Source: Hermatobates lingyangjiaoensis (lineage: Eukaryota > Arthropoda > Insecta > Hemiptera > Hermatobatidae). From it: a DNA stretch of 64,000 nucleotides. A program made the position numbers and the translations under genes. The stretch is from positions 186,001 to 250,000 of the forward strand of contig JAPFBL010000365.1 in assembly GCA_026182355.1 (NCBI GenBank), read 5' to 3'. The notes below the pieces were generated by a model. The model was given only the letters and a program-made list of their open reading frames with translations. It did not search any database and was not told the DNA's origin. The stretch's first letter is position 1. Each line of letters starts with the position of its first letter. Below are positions 1 through 11,570 of this stretch, in pieces.

Positions 1-2700
1 TCGTTTCCCAACTACATTTTGACCTTCCATCAAATACTTTGAAAACACCAATTAATCTATGTTCCATCTCATAAAAATAACCATTTGCTTCATTACCCAC
101 TATCTTGTATGATGTTAAAGTGTAATTGACTGTATAATCGTGTAGAGTTTGTCAATTTTGACATAAATAAATTTAAAAAAGTAACAAAACATCTATTATA
201 GCTCCATCATTGTGTATTGTGGCTTAACTGCTCCTGACTCAATCTTGTTTGATTTAATTATCATTATCATTATTATATGTGTAAATGGTGCGTATTAGTT
301 TAGTATGTATTAATTAATCTATGAACTTTAAACTATAAGAAAAAAAGAAAACAAAAGAAGTAAATTCTCTGAGGCCTTTCAGTTTATGCCATCAAAGTGC
401 AAACAAAGTAAGGGTTTGTCATTAATCTATATAAATAAAAGAAAGGTTTTGTATCTTCATTATTACAAGTGACTCATTTCAAGTCACTTTTTCGTTTTAT
501 ACAATAGAGAAACCGAATCCATCCTTTTGAAAAATTTCTGTCAGTTTGCTGGTCCAAAAAACTCAGCGACCATACGTTGTCATAGCGAGATGAAACTTTG
601 ACAGTAGATTTGCGTATATCTAACTTAAAGGCAAAGATTTCAATGGATTGGAAATTCAAAAAAGAAGCAAAATAATGGACTTTTAACTTGTGTTTGGCTA
701 CCAGTCTTTGTATACACAGGAATACAGGTAAATAGCTAAAATAACAATATTTGTAGGTGTCTAACACAGTTGGAAGGTATTGTTAAAAACAATAATTAAT
801 TTAATTATTCGTTTAATTTAATTTTTTAATTTCATTTTTAAATTTTAATTATTTTTAATTTTTTTTTACGTTTATCATAATTTGCTCACTTTTAAAAAAA
901 AAAGTCCTACCTACCCGCGTACTAACACAGAAGTATGCCTAGAATAAAAACAAATTTGAGACCAGTATCCAAAGCTACAAAACGTAAAATAAACTCCAGA
1001 TATAATGACAGTTATAGATTGTATTAATAATTATATTTTCTACTATTCTATAATTTCTAATAATATATTGGAATACAACTTATCATATCAGATTTTTCAT
1101 AAAATACCCGTCAAAGACAGGAACATCTAGTGTTAACATAAAATAGATCTTGTACGCTAAAAGGATTGTGATGCGTATGTAATTAAGTAGATGATTGATA
1201 AGTAAATTAGTTAATTGGACTAAGATTAATCGACTTGATACTATCTTTCATATAAGCAATTATTTAAAAGTTTAGTCAAATTTTGATATTTCAAGGATGA
1301 AGTAGAAGATCTACTTGAAAGATTGCCCTAAATAAATATGCCCGCCTTATATCCAGTGCTCCTTTTATAAGGGAGAAATTTAAATATGTAGCATGGTATC
1401 AGATGAGAGTCCATTGATCATAAGATAAAATTTATCGATGACAAAAGCCTTGCTATCCATCCACATTGTCTTGTCCAAGCCCATAATCGAAGCATCAATT
1501 TCCCATAACCCTCTTAAACCGTTATAGAAGTTACCTTTCACCGTGACTCCCTTCCAGAATATTTCACTAATAGTAGCACGTACCGTTTTCTAATTCATGA
1601 CCTGTGCGAATATACTACTGTGAAACGAGTTTATCACATGTTATGCTTACTGATCTCTTCACTTACCACTAGTTGAGACGTATACTCGTACTATACTGCA
1701 CGCAAATATTTGTAGAGGGATGGTCATCGTACATTTGTTTCATGATTTATGTATCCACAAGTTTCTCGATATGGTAAAGGTAACAATGTAATGGGGTAGT
1801 AATGGAGTGATTATGCGCCTCTAAAATCCTCTAACATTCAACTCAGACTTTCAGCCTTCACAAGGCTACCTTATCAACCTGCTATATGCAGACACAAACG
1901 AAATAGGAGGAGAAGGTGATCAAGGACTGGGCCTGACCACCTTCGCCACACAACCATCCTAATTCCCAAATGCCCTCCTTTAACCCCAGCCCCAATCTAA
2001 GGTGTTATGCGATCCTTGCCGAAGGATGGATGATACAGGGGTTACTGTATTATGAACGGAGCATCAAGAGTACCAGGCGACCCCCTTGAGTAAATAGTCC
2101 TACTTCGGTATGCGGTGCTCTGCCGGAGCGGACAAAATACCACCGATAGAACTTCAGGGATTTTCCCCTGTAAGGAGAAAGAAGTCCGGAGACCGTCCTC
2201 CGGAAGGGCAGAGGGTCCAAAAGCGCTAACTAGTGGGAGCCAACTTCTCACAAGTGCACCTGAGGACCCGAAGAAGGAGAAAGGAAGTTACTTTTTCTTG
2301 AAAAATAGGGAGCCTGAATGGGTTTGATTTACACTCTGGCCTCTATTTTGTTCATAAAGATGATGATAAAGTCTAAGCACGAGAGTACAATAAGACGCCC
2401 ATTCCGAGTCTTATGGATGGACTATACGATATTGATATCTATACGATATCAAATGCTCGTTAAACATTCCTATTCCAAATACACTTGAGTTAACCAAAAT
2501 TGTAGCGATTTCCCAATTTAGAATCAACCCAGTAATATGCCTCACTCTTTATTGGAAAGAGTACTAAATAATAAATGTGCCACACTTTTCATCTATTAGA
2601 AAACACTAAAAGTAAACACTAAAACCTTTGAAAAAAATAACAAAGAAATCTACCTTATTTTTAATATGATACAGACGTACACTCTATATCCGCACCCATA
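1..2700. other. No gene recognised; AT-rich, with a GC-richer block at 1890-2330
   Basis: I see no splice-bounded exon, RNA gene or protein family here. Most of it is AT-rich with poly-A/T runs. The block at about 1890-2330 is clearly richer in G and C and contains small hairpins (for example around 2011-2030), but its short open frames overlap on both strands and resemble no family I know. It may be a degraded transposable element. Confidence 0.4.
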
Positions 2701-2709
2701 CCCACTTCC

Positions 2710-2960
2710 ATTCTATTTCCAGTTAGTTGTACCACAGACTCCGAACCTTGGGTATGTCCATCTCAGTTTCCTTATTTTATTTTGTACCATTTATTTTATA
2801 CTTTAGAAAACTCTCTGATATCATTGTATTTTTTATTTTTATGCCTGAAGAAGAACAACACATGTTCGAAACGCATTGTTTAGATTATTAAACTTTTATA
2901 TGTGGAGACTATTTTATTAACTTTTTACCGTACAAATTTGTATTATGCATAAAGAATGAT
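2710..2960 (+). repeat. Family A hammerhead element, solo right half
   Basis: The stretch matches the right halves of the copies at 40987-41260 and 42040-42240: a block with GTACCACAGAC, then a hammerhead-like core, then TTTTATATGTGGAGACTATTT and a poorly kept tail. No left inverted arm is visible, so this is a half element. Confidence 0.6.
2845..2877 (+). ncRNA. Hammerhead-ribozyme-like motif, family A
   Basis: The core CTGAAGA (2845-2851) fits the hammerhead consensus CUGANGA. A 5-bp stem II (GAACA/UGUUC) follows, then GAAA at 2868-2871 and ACGCAU plus U. Predicted cleavage is after 2877. The stem III hexamer is one base off the family palindrome ACGCGU. Stem I is weak. Activity is inferred, not shown. 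Confidence 0.55.
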
Positions 2961-3735
2961 AAAACTTGGATTATACGTGTGTTATAGGTATAATCCCCCT
3001 TTGGTGATATTATTCTCTATATAAACTACAGAAACGAAGCATCGACCAATCGTTTAACATACCCTAATAAATTACATTAATGAATCAAAGAGATTAGTGT
3101 GTGATGAACAAGGGTAATTTTTGTTCTACTTTGTTTCATTGATAGAAAAGAAAGTTATACAACTGACTTTCCTGTGGAAAGAACAAAAACATCAAAGAGA
3201 CATAGCGATATCATTTTTGTTTTGAATTATCATAACAAAAAAAATAGCGGTCAACTCAATTTGATAAGATGGATGAAATATGTAAAGGTATCACGTAGAG
3301 GGCATTAGGTGAGCGGAGATATACATTTGCAATATCTCCTTCCAGAAACGATTCACCTATGAATATGAGAACCAGTTAGAAGGGTGTTTTCTATCCAAGA
3401 TATTCTTCTAATGAATACTTGGGGTAAACAGTATAAAATAGAAACACTAAGCAGTATTTACAGAAAGGTACAAGTTTGGCTTGTGAACCTTTCAAGACTT
3501 TAAGTACTTTTGTTTACCAAAACTTTGCCTTTTGATATGAATGTATTATTGCGTGTGGGCGCTTTATATGGTGACATTTTTCTAAAATATAATATAAGCT
3601 AACTATAATGTTAGATAAAAAAAAAGTTCAATATTCCAAAATGACGAGAAATGTTGGAAAATTTTGTCATGAAGCATGATAAATCAATATTATGAAAGAA
3701 AATAGGATTTTTACCGGGGTAAGTGAATAATACAA

Positions 3736-4000
3736 AGTCTCCATTCAAAATAGCTTTTTTAATTCAAACTCTTCATTCAAACATTTAGTGTTCTTCGTCA
3801 GGTGAACTTCCAATGGAATCAACGTCCAACGGTTGTCTATCCTCTACTGATTCCATTGGTTTTACCTGACGATGAACACGAAATGTTTGAAACACGTACT
3901 TTAAATATAAAAAAACTCCTTTTTTATGGAGACTTTGTATTATCCATTTATCCCGGTATGAGTAAATACCGCGCACTCATGAATTGTAGAACTAATAAGT
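3736..4000. repeat. Family A hammerhead hairpin element
   Basis: An inverted repeat of AAAGTCTCCAT-type ends surrounds two opposed hammerhead-like motifs. The minus motif lies around 3771-3801 and the plus motif at 3866-3898 (core CTGACGA, stem II GAACA/UGUUU, GAAA, ACACGU). Only the right side carries the tail ATGAGTAAATACC that recurs in this family across the window. Arms have diverged. Confidence 0.7.
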
Positions 4001-5585
4001 TAAGAATAGATTTTTTTTTCCATAAACTATATTACTATCAAATATCATTAATATGTGTCAAAATTTGTGACTTATAGCTTATAAAAACATACTAATCCAC
4101 TCAAATTTGGATATCAATAATAATATGTAAAATATATTTAAACGATCTCAAATAGTTAATAAACAAGATCACAAAGTCAATTCTGTCCATAATGATTATA
4201 TGTTACTCACAATATAGAAGAAATGTTCAAAATATATTCTACAACTGAGAAGCATTTTATTATATTTATTTGTCATTAAGAAAGGTTTAATGGCAGAGAA
4301 AATATTTGAAGTACAAAGATCTTCAGATTCTCAGGAAAACAATCCCAGGTCAATATACAGTATTTCATATTTATCTTTCTCAATATTGTCGAAATAAAAG
4401 AAAATAACTTATAATAACAGTAAAAGCGCTACAAATGTTGAATTGTATTCGAGTTTTATTGCTTGATCGATTCGACTAGTGGAAGAAGAAATGAAACAGC
4501 AGCCGATATCAATCCTTTAAAAGTATCAGTTTATTGCTGTAGCGTGAAGAATGTTTATACCAAATATACACGTGTTGCGAACACTGTATCGTTGGATTAT
4601 ATTATTTTCTAAAAGTAATGACTCTTGAGAATAACGTAATTTCCATGATGCAGAAATGAAAGGTCTCCCATTAAAAAGGATGTGAATACAGCTTGTATTA
4701 TAAAACACATAATAAAACATTTTACAATTGAACAGTTAACATCTTTATATCTGTCTGGAATTTAAGTGGTAGTATTTTATGCGTAGCCAACAAACATTAT
4801 ATCGAACAGCAATTTGATTTTTAATTTTATTTATTTTTTTTTTTTTTTTAGCCCATAGTTATGGCACAGAAATTTACATTATTAGAGTATTCTACTCCAT
4901 CAATGTCTTTTTGAAATTTTAAACCTACTGGAAACACAGCATCACCGTTAAACATCGTGCAATTGTAACTATTACATAATTGATATTTCTTTCAGAAATG
5001 TATCTATGTAGTCATATAAAATAATTTCGTAAAAACAATATTCATTTTGGAAATGCCAAAAAATTCTAAGTACTTTGTTATGAAACTGTTTCTCCTGCTA
5101 GAAACTAAAAGAACATTTTTAGTGCAAAATGACTTTAAAAAGTGCGGAATCTAGCATTCAAAATACTAAAATGGCAACACTGATTCTACTATTCACTAGC
5201 TCCAACATTGCTTGAGTAAAATGTTTCAGTTCAGCGACTTTTGTCCCATGTCCCATTAACTTGAGATAGAAGGGTTTTCAATAGATCTCTTCAGATATGT
5301 CTCGTATTTCTGCTTCCCTTTAAACAAAATGTATTCGTTTGGCTGGCACTAAAAGAAGACTAGACATCCAGACACCTCGATGTGAGACTAATCTTTTCCC
5401 ATTTTTCTCTAATTTCATAGTAAATAATTTTTTTAGAAAATTTCACTTTTTTTAGAAAATAAAAAAAATTTACATATTTTTTTGAATTTTTTTTTAAAAA
5501 ATGAATGGTTTCATTCATTCCTCTATAAACTTTATGTTTTATTTTGATTTTATAAGAAGCAAAAGTTTCTCCTGACGATCTTATC
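4001..5585. other. No gene recognised
   Basis: AT-rich DNA with homopolymer runs such as a T run near 4835-4851. Open frames are short and resemble nothing known. I see no repeat family here that recurs elsewhere in the window. Confidence 0.4.
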
Positions 5586-5587
5586 TA

Positions 5588-6259
5588 CAGGGGTGGCCAT
5601 AAGTAACGATTCACTTATTACAAAGACGAATTCATTTATGTATCACACCACAACAGAACTTTTAATACATTTGAACAGTTGAAATGTAGTAACTGTATCA
5701 CATTAAATGTTCAAAGTATTTATCTTCTTTATTGATGCATTGCAAACACTTGATTTTTATGAAGTTTCTGACAAAGTTGTTTGTTCCTATCGATTTCTTG
5801 AATTTATTCTCTGTTTTACTGTCGTAGTATCTGCAATGAGTCAAGATTTTTGGAAAACACAGCTTCTTTTATAATATCCCTTAAGGTGGAATAACAGGGT
5901 GTTAAGTCAGGATTACGTGCTAGGTAATCAATTGTCCCTCTGTGATCTATCCAATTTGAAAAAGTTTCCTCTAGGAAAGTGCAAACAATATTCTCGAAAT
6001 GTGTATGAAAATCATCTGACTAAAGTCCGATTATAATTCTACAGCTGGACAGAATTATAATATAAATTATATTATAATTTATTATAATATAAATTATAAT
6101 AAGAATTATAATATAAATCGAAGGACAGGTGAAATTGCACTCTTAATTATGTTGGAATTTCACACTGTGCAATTGTAACGTAATCGCAACAATTAATTTG
6201 AAGTTAATAATTTTACATGTTGGTAATATCAAGTGTAAAGTTACTTATGGGCACCCCTG
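5588..6259 (-). mobile_element. Degenerate mariner-like DNA transposon
   Basis: The ends are inverted repeats: CAGGGGTGGCCATAAGTAAC at 5588 and the complement of CAGGGGTGCCCATAAGTAAC ending at 6259. A TA precedes the left end, as expected for Tc1/mariner insertion; the right flank is CA, which may be a mutated TA. The interior holds the C-terminal part of a mariner transposase on the minus strand. At about 670 bp the copy is roughly half the usual size, so it is internally deleted. An AT-rich inverted patch lies at 6050-6118. Confidence 0.8.
5701..5980 (-). pseudogene. Mariner transposase, C-terminal remnant
   Basis: The minus-strand reading gives FLEETFSNWIDHRGTIDY, then ARNPDLTP and later KCLQCINKEDKYFEHL before a stop at 5698-5700. 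The ARxPDLTPxxxxLxD block is the third catalytic-acid region of mariner transposases, and FEHL close to the C-terminus is typical of the family. A stop follows LDSLQILRQ in mid-frame, and the N-terminal two thirds are missing, so the copy cannot encode an active enzyme. Confidence 0.8.
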
Positions 6260-6906
6260 CATTCTACCTCTCTTCTTTCATTCCCTCTCAATAACAAACC
6301 AGATACCTAATGTTACTCTTACACATCAGGGTTAGAAAAAAACACCCGCTATCTTAGTTGGAAATAACTCAAAAATCACTACAACTCCTGCAAAAATCAG
6401 TTCTTGGAAAGACATAACAAAGAAGTGATAGAATAAACAAAATAAAACATACAATAATAACCATAATTCCAGCTTTTATATAAAAATTTCAGAAATTAAT
6501 TTTATAAGCTTTGAAAAATATTTTACCCCGCATTTTCAATTTAATAAAGATAAAGGATGTTAGGCTTGCTTTAATTAATTTAATCAGAATCGCCCAGTCA
6601 AAATAGTTGTTTAAGTACTCTGAACTTTGTAAACTTAATAACTGAAGACAACTGGAGTTCAGATTATTACTACTCAGATAGAACTAAGATATTTTCAAAA
6701 TAACACTTCAACAAGTTGCCTTGTTAAGAGCTATATTTCCTTATATATTTATATAGAGGGATATTAAACTATCATTATAATTTTTTGTTGATAAACTTGT
6801 GAAAACTTACAACTAAATGTTTTAATTATTTCATTTAATCAACCGTGTTCAATGATGATTTAAATGACTTTATAACAGTCTATCGCAGTCTTGTGAGAGC
6901 TGCTTC

Positions 6907-6983
6907 AGATAAACTTTTACTTGTCTCTCACTCTCTCTCTCACACTACACATACACACACTCACTCACTCACTCACTCATCAA
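6907..6983. repeat. CT / CA / TCAC microsatellite
   Basis: Runs of CT, then CACA, then five CACT units form a compound simple repeat. The rest of 6260-7330 is AT-rich, with no gene or repeat family recognised. Confidence 0.85.
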
Positions 6984-7346
6984 TGGTTTCAATTTTCTCT
7001 CCCTCATGAATCATTTGTAATATTTTAAAAAAACTTTTAATAAAAAGATGAGTACAAACAAAACTGAATAGGGCCGGAGAATTAGCAATTAATAATTAGT
7101 AGAAATAAAGTGACGAAACTTACATTATATAATATAAATTTATATATATATACTCTTAAATAGCAGAGAAGATTCTGCATTCACGATTTTTTCCGCAATT
7201 GATCTTTTTTTTTAATCACTTTTCTATGCTAAAAAAGTCAATGAAAATAATAAATTTCCCAGAGACATACTGGAGGCAATAATATAGTCAGATAACTGCT
7301 AACATATATTATGGACATAACAAAACTAAATTATAGAAGAAAACAC

Positions 7347-7375
7347 AAGCTTTCGACCTCGTAGGTCATCCTCAG
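7347..7375 (-). ncRNA. Hammerhead-like motif, family J
   Basis: On the minus strand the core CTGAGGA (7375-7369) is followed by a perfect 5-bp stem II (GACCU/AGGUC, loop ACG), then GAAA, the palindrome AGCU and U. Every core base matches the hammerhead consensus. Stem I offers only about three pairs including wobbles. Related motifs lie at 32949-32977 and, decayed, at about 26935-26960. Confidence 0.6.
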
Positions 7376-7398
7376 GCAAAAGAAAGTAAAAATAGATA

Positions 7399-7540
7399 AT
7401 TCTGAGGTAAAATGGATAAACCAACAAAAGTCTCCACACAAATGAAGCTTCATTTGTGTGGAGACTTTTGTTGGTTTATCCATTTTACCTCAGAATGAGT
7501 AAATACCACACAATTACGGTTTGCACAACTAATGATTTAA
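7399..7540. repeat. Perfect 98-nt palindrome plus family A tail
   Basis: Bases 7399-7447 are the exact reverse complement of 7448-7496. The arm (ATTCTGAGGTAAAATGGATA through AAAGTCTCCACACAAATG) is the outer arm of the family A elements at 27994 and 61306. The hammerhead section and loop have been lost, and the single-sided tail ATGAGTAAATACCACACAAT follows. This is a deletion derivative of a family A element. Confidence 0.85.
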
Positions 7541-7631
7541 AAATAGATAAATAACAACACAAAATACAAACTATTTCGTAGAAAAAAAGAAGAATTTCTG
7601 AAAAAAAAATCGTGAATGTAGAATCTGGTCT

Positions 7632-7692
7632 GCTATTTAACAAAACATGCGTAGATGAAGACCTGCTGCCAGTTTATACAAATATATTTAAA
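7632..7692 (+). pseudogene. PLE N-terminus-like peptide fragment
   Basis: The frame reads LFNKTCVDEDLLPVYTNIFK. The pattern FNxxC(I/V)xExLLP..TNI recurs near 44.15 kb and, more weakly, at 56.7 and 37.1 kb, next to hammerhead motifs or (TA)n. I read it as the conserved start of PLE proteins, mainly from its recurrence and context. Confidence 0.4.
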
Positions 7693-8842
7693 TATAAATT
7701 TATATATATAAAGCAAATAAAGAAAAAGGAAAGGCAATTTAATTTGAAAATAAAATAAAAATATACAACTCAAATGTAAGATAAATAAATTAAAGTTACT
7801 TGCTTTGTATATTTTTACTTTTTCCCCTTTAATTTACCTTTCCTTGTTCTTTATAATTTATTTATATACATGAAAAAACAATTTTTTTTACTATCTCATT
7901 GATTTTGTATAAGAAGTACTTGTTATATTAAAGGACCGGGTCCTTTTTCAGTTATCAGGAAGTTAGTTCGTAAAATCGAATTTCTCAGTCTGAAAATCGT
8001 GAATGCCGAGACTTCGGTTCACTTTTAAAGACACAATTACGCATACACATATGTTTAAAACGTTAAAAAAGGGTGTTTGGGGACCTTAAAAAATATAAAT
8101 CCATCTAAAAACCGAGATGAAATTTTTTAATGATTATAGTACTTTACTTATAGTAAAGAAGACAAATAAAATTTACAAGCAATTAGAATGCTAATAATAT
8201 CCATCATAACCCTGCAAGATAGAAAAGCATCAATGTAGCATATTGTATATCCACGCTTGAGTCGTCATGTATACTCTGAGTCGTCAAGTTTTACTGAGTA
8301 CTTCAAACTCATTTTTACTTTTCTAGTAAATAAATGGCTATAATATTGGTCGTAGTTAAAATTGGTCGTAGAAGTAGTTAAAATGTTTTATACTAATGGT
8401 ATTTTTAACTGATAAGAAATATATTTAACTCATTACCTCTTCTTCTTTAGAAACATAAACGCTAACATTGTTTAGCTGATTACAATAATTTTGTTTGTTT
8501 CTAAGTACAGGAAAGTGAAACCGACCGGCTTAACTGAAATGGAATCGTAATTTAGTTTCCTTTAATTAAAACAATGGCTGCACCAGTCTGTATGGGCTTT
8601 CACTTTGTTGATCCCTCCACAAATATTAAACTGCAATTAGCCTCTCACTCTGTAAGAGAGCCGGCCTAACCTTTTCAATAACCTCTATATATTTATTTCT
8701 TCATTCATTTACCAATGGTTGGTAGGCAATTAATATATTTAAATGCCTTTATACTTATTTAATGCTAATGGATGAAGTATAAGATTATATCAGGCACTAT
8801 AATCAAAAACTTTGTATACTGTTCTAACTATATAGAAATATA

Positions 8843-8957
8843 CAGTAATCCCTCCTACTTCGTGGGAGTACGTTCCAGAAGTACTTGCTCGCTAAATAGG
8901 GAATTTCCGTGAAATAGAAACTACATTTTCTGAAGTACGCGTCATAATTTTAACATA
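8843..8957. mobile_element. Tigger/pogo-type terminal sequence
   Basis: After a TA dinucleotide the sequence starts CAGTAATCCCTCCTACTTCG and continues with a block (GGGAGTACGTTCCAGAA, later TTCCGTGAAATAGAAAC) typical of pogo/Tigger ends. It probably belongs with the transposase remnant at 9758-10228, whose 3' end points this way. The family A hairpin at 8958-9470 has inserted between them. Confidence 0.65.
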
Positions 8958-9470
8958 TTGGGGAAAGTATTAAGTCTCCGCACAAAATAAAAAGTTTATT
9001 ATAAGAAACTAAACAACACGTTTCAAACACTTTTTGAACTTCTTCAGGTTACATCTAAAAAATATACATATGCATTTAAGAGAATTGGGAACTCAGGGGC
9101 GAATTAATTAAAATGAATATATCTGACACTATTGCGATAAAACATTGGAAAAATATTGAAATGGCTTAAATTGATCATTAACTTAAAACGACTAAAATGA
9201 CTTAAAACTTTGACTTAAAACAATTTAAGCCATTTCAATATTATTCCCGTTATCACTCAATAGTGTCAGATGTATTTTAAAATTAATTCTTCCCGATGTT
9301 CCTACAGCTTATATAAGCATATATTTTCTTAGATTTAACCTGAAGAAGAACATCAATTGTTCGAAGTGCGTTGTTTAGTTTCTTATAATAAACTTTTTTT
9401 TGTGTGTAGACTTAATACTTCTCCTAACATGAGTAAATACCACACTATAACAGATTGCACAGTTAATGAA
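8958..9470. repeat. Family A hammerhead hairpin, long form
   Basis: Inverted arms of about 200 bp surround a short centre. The minus motif lies at about 9016-9047 (core CTGAAGA) and the plus motif at 9340-9373 (core CTGAAGA, stem II GAACA/UGUUC, GAAG instead of GAAA). The inner arms also pair (around 9110-9180 and 9215-9290). The tail ATGAGTAAATACCACACTAT is on the right only. Confidence 0.75.
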
Positions 9471-9757
9471 ATAATTTTACCACTTCAGAATACTTAAACT
9501 GTTTTCTAAACTTTGGTAATTATTATACAAGTACATGTACATGTATAGTACAGTGTATGAACAATACTAAAATGGATATTTTGGTATTTGTAAAAACAAT
9601 TAAAGCTTTTTTAATACAAAACAATATGTAGAAGAACTTCATGTTTTAAAAAGAAATAGAAAAGTTCACAGCAAATAGCTTAATATTTTGAACATGAAAC
9701 AAATTTGTTGAAGAGATTTATGCATCATTAGGAAATAAAAGGTTCGCAGGAAAGTGC

Positions 9758-10228
9758 TTACTCTAGCTGTTCTAGGTTACCAGCTCTTCTTTCGTGTGGT
9801 TCTTCTTCTGGCGATAGTGGTGGAGTCTTTTCACGTTTCTTTTTTACCAGAAACATAATGGTGAGAAGTTACTTATGCTGTTTCTGCGCTTTTGCGAACA
9901 TATTTCTGTTCACCTCGATGGTTCTATTAATGACGTTTCAGAACTGTCGAGAGCCAACCATCTGATCGTCCAATTCTTTAGCGTTGCTCTGAAGTTCTTT
10001 AGCACTTTTGACAAAGTTAGGAAAAACTTCTTCAATTTCAGCTAGGTTATCAGGGTCTTCTTCCTCCTCACTTGCAGACATCGTCATCTCGGCAAAGTCA
10101 TTGTCTGTCAGGGGTTTAGAAAGGGCATCGACTCCATCCGTCGTCATGTCGGAGAAGCCATCTCTTCCAAGGAGCTAAGCGAGCACTACAGCCTCATCAA
10201 TAGCATCGTGTTGAACTTCATCGACCAT
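9758..10228 (-). pseudogene. Tigger/pogo-like transposase, C-terminal remnant
   Basis: The frame starts MVDEVQHDAIDEAVVLA, hits a stop, and resumes LLGRDGFSDMTTDGVDAL, then a glutamate-rich run (SASEEEEDPDNLAEI) and FVKSAKELQSNAKELDD. After another stop it reads NVINRTIEVNRNMFAKAQKQ. This acidic, helical tail ending in an xSRxFxNVI..T...N.xMF pattern is what I know from the C-terminus of Tigger/jerky-type transposases. Three in-frame stops make it a pseudogene. The DDE catalytic part is absent. Confidence 0.6.
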
Positions 10229-10494
10229 TATACTTTACAGTATAAAGTATACTGCACTGCTGTACACTGTACTGACTCTAATTTATTTATTTCAAAACAA
10301 GAAACGACTTTTAAACATAAGTTATCATTATTAAATGAAAATCATTCAATGTTTTCTTGTCTCGACCAGTAAATTCAATACCATTGATATACTGATATTC
10401 ACATATTATACATACACACTTATTCAAATTAGGGGAATTTCAAAAATTACTTCTCTACAGAAAGGAGTTTTATGTCAAAATAAGCTAAAAAAAA

Positions 10495-10785
10495 AGCTTA
10501 TACAATAGCTAAACAAGCTAAGTTTCGAACATTCAGAATTCAACATCAGGTACATCTGCATGAGAAGGGGTGTTCAGTGATTGTGGAATTAACAGACTCT
10601 ATTTAATATATATCAGACGCTATAAAAAGTACCCGCTATCTCCTCAATCACTGAACACCCCTTCTGAGGCAGATGTGCCTGGTGATGAACACTAAGTGTT
10701 CGAAACACATCGTAAAATAAATTCCTTGTGGTGAATGCGTAGTATATGAGTAAATACTGCACAACTGCTAGCATAGCTCGTTAGT
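10495..10785. repeat. Family A hammerhead hairpin, diverged
   Basis: Opposed arms at about 10505-10600 and 10640-10730 share GAACACCCCTTCT and AGATGTGCCT-type blocks. The plus motif near 10680 reads CTGGTGA (one change from the consensus core), a stem II with GAACAC/GUGUUC, GAAA, and ACACAU. The tail ATGAGTAAATACTGCACAAC follows on the right only. Confidence 0.65.
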
Positions 10786-10859
10786 ATGTTCTTTTTTTCA
10801 CCAGCGTTCATTTCAATTTTTACATTTATCATTCATATGTATCTTTCAAAGTGTTTCTA

Positions 10860-11570
10860 TCTCGACCACTATATTCAAAACAATTTATATACTGATATTC
10901 ACATATTCTACACTGATATTCGCATATTATATACTAACATTGATATACTGATATTCACATAATCGATACTGGCGTTCACTTATTATATACTGATATTGAT
11001 ATACTGATACTCACATATTCTATACTGGTATTCACTTATTATATACTGATATTCGCATATTTTATACTGTGATTGATACACTGATATTCCCATATTCTAC
11101 ACTGATAAATGATATACTGATATTCACATATTCTATACTGATATTCACTTATTACATACTGATATTCGCATATTATATAATAACATTGATATACTGATAT
11201 TCACATAATCGATACTGGCGTTCACTTATTATATACTGATATTGATATACTGATACTCACATATTCTATACTGGTATTCACTTATTATATACTGATATTC
11301 GCATATTTAATACTGTGATTGATACACTGATATTCCCATATTCTACACTGATAAATGATATACTGATATTCATATATTCTATACTGATATTCACTTATTA
11401 CATACTGATATTCGCATATTATATAATAACATTGATATACTGATATTCACATAATCGATACTGGCGTTCACTTATTATATACTGATATTGATATACTGAT
11501 ATTCACATATTAAATACTGATATTGATATACTGATATTCACATATTCTAAACTGATATTGATACACTGAT
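10860..11570. repeat. Minisatellite with a 246-bp higher-order unit
   Basis: Short units of the type ATACTGATATTCACATATTC repeat throughout. At a larger scale the junction CACATAATCGATACTGG recurs at 10956, 11202 and 11448, exactly 246 bp apart, so the block grew by copying a 246-bp unit. A line of the same type before it (10380-10420) is an isolated unit. No coding sense. Confidence 0.9.

Noticed and set aside
2042..2327. Overlapping open frames on both strands in a GC-richer block
   Set aside because: No recognisable motif, no splice borders, and both strands are open, which is what GC-richer non-coding DNA gives.
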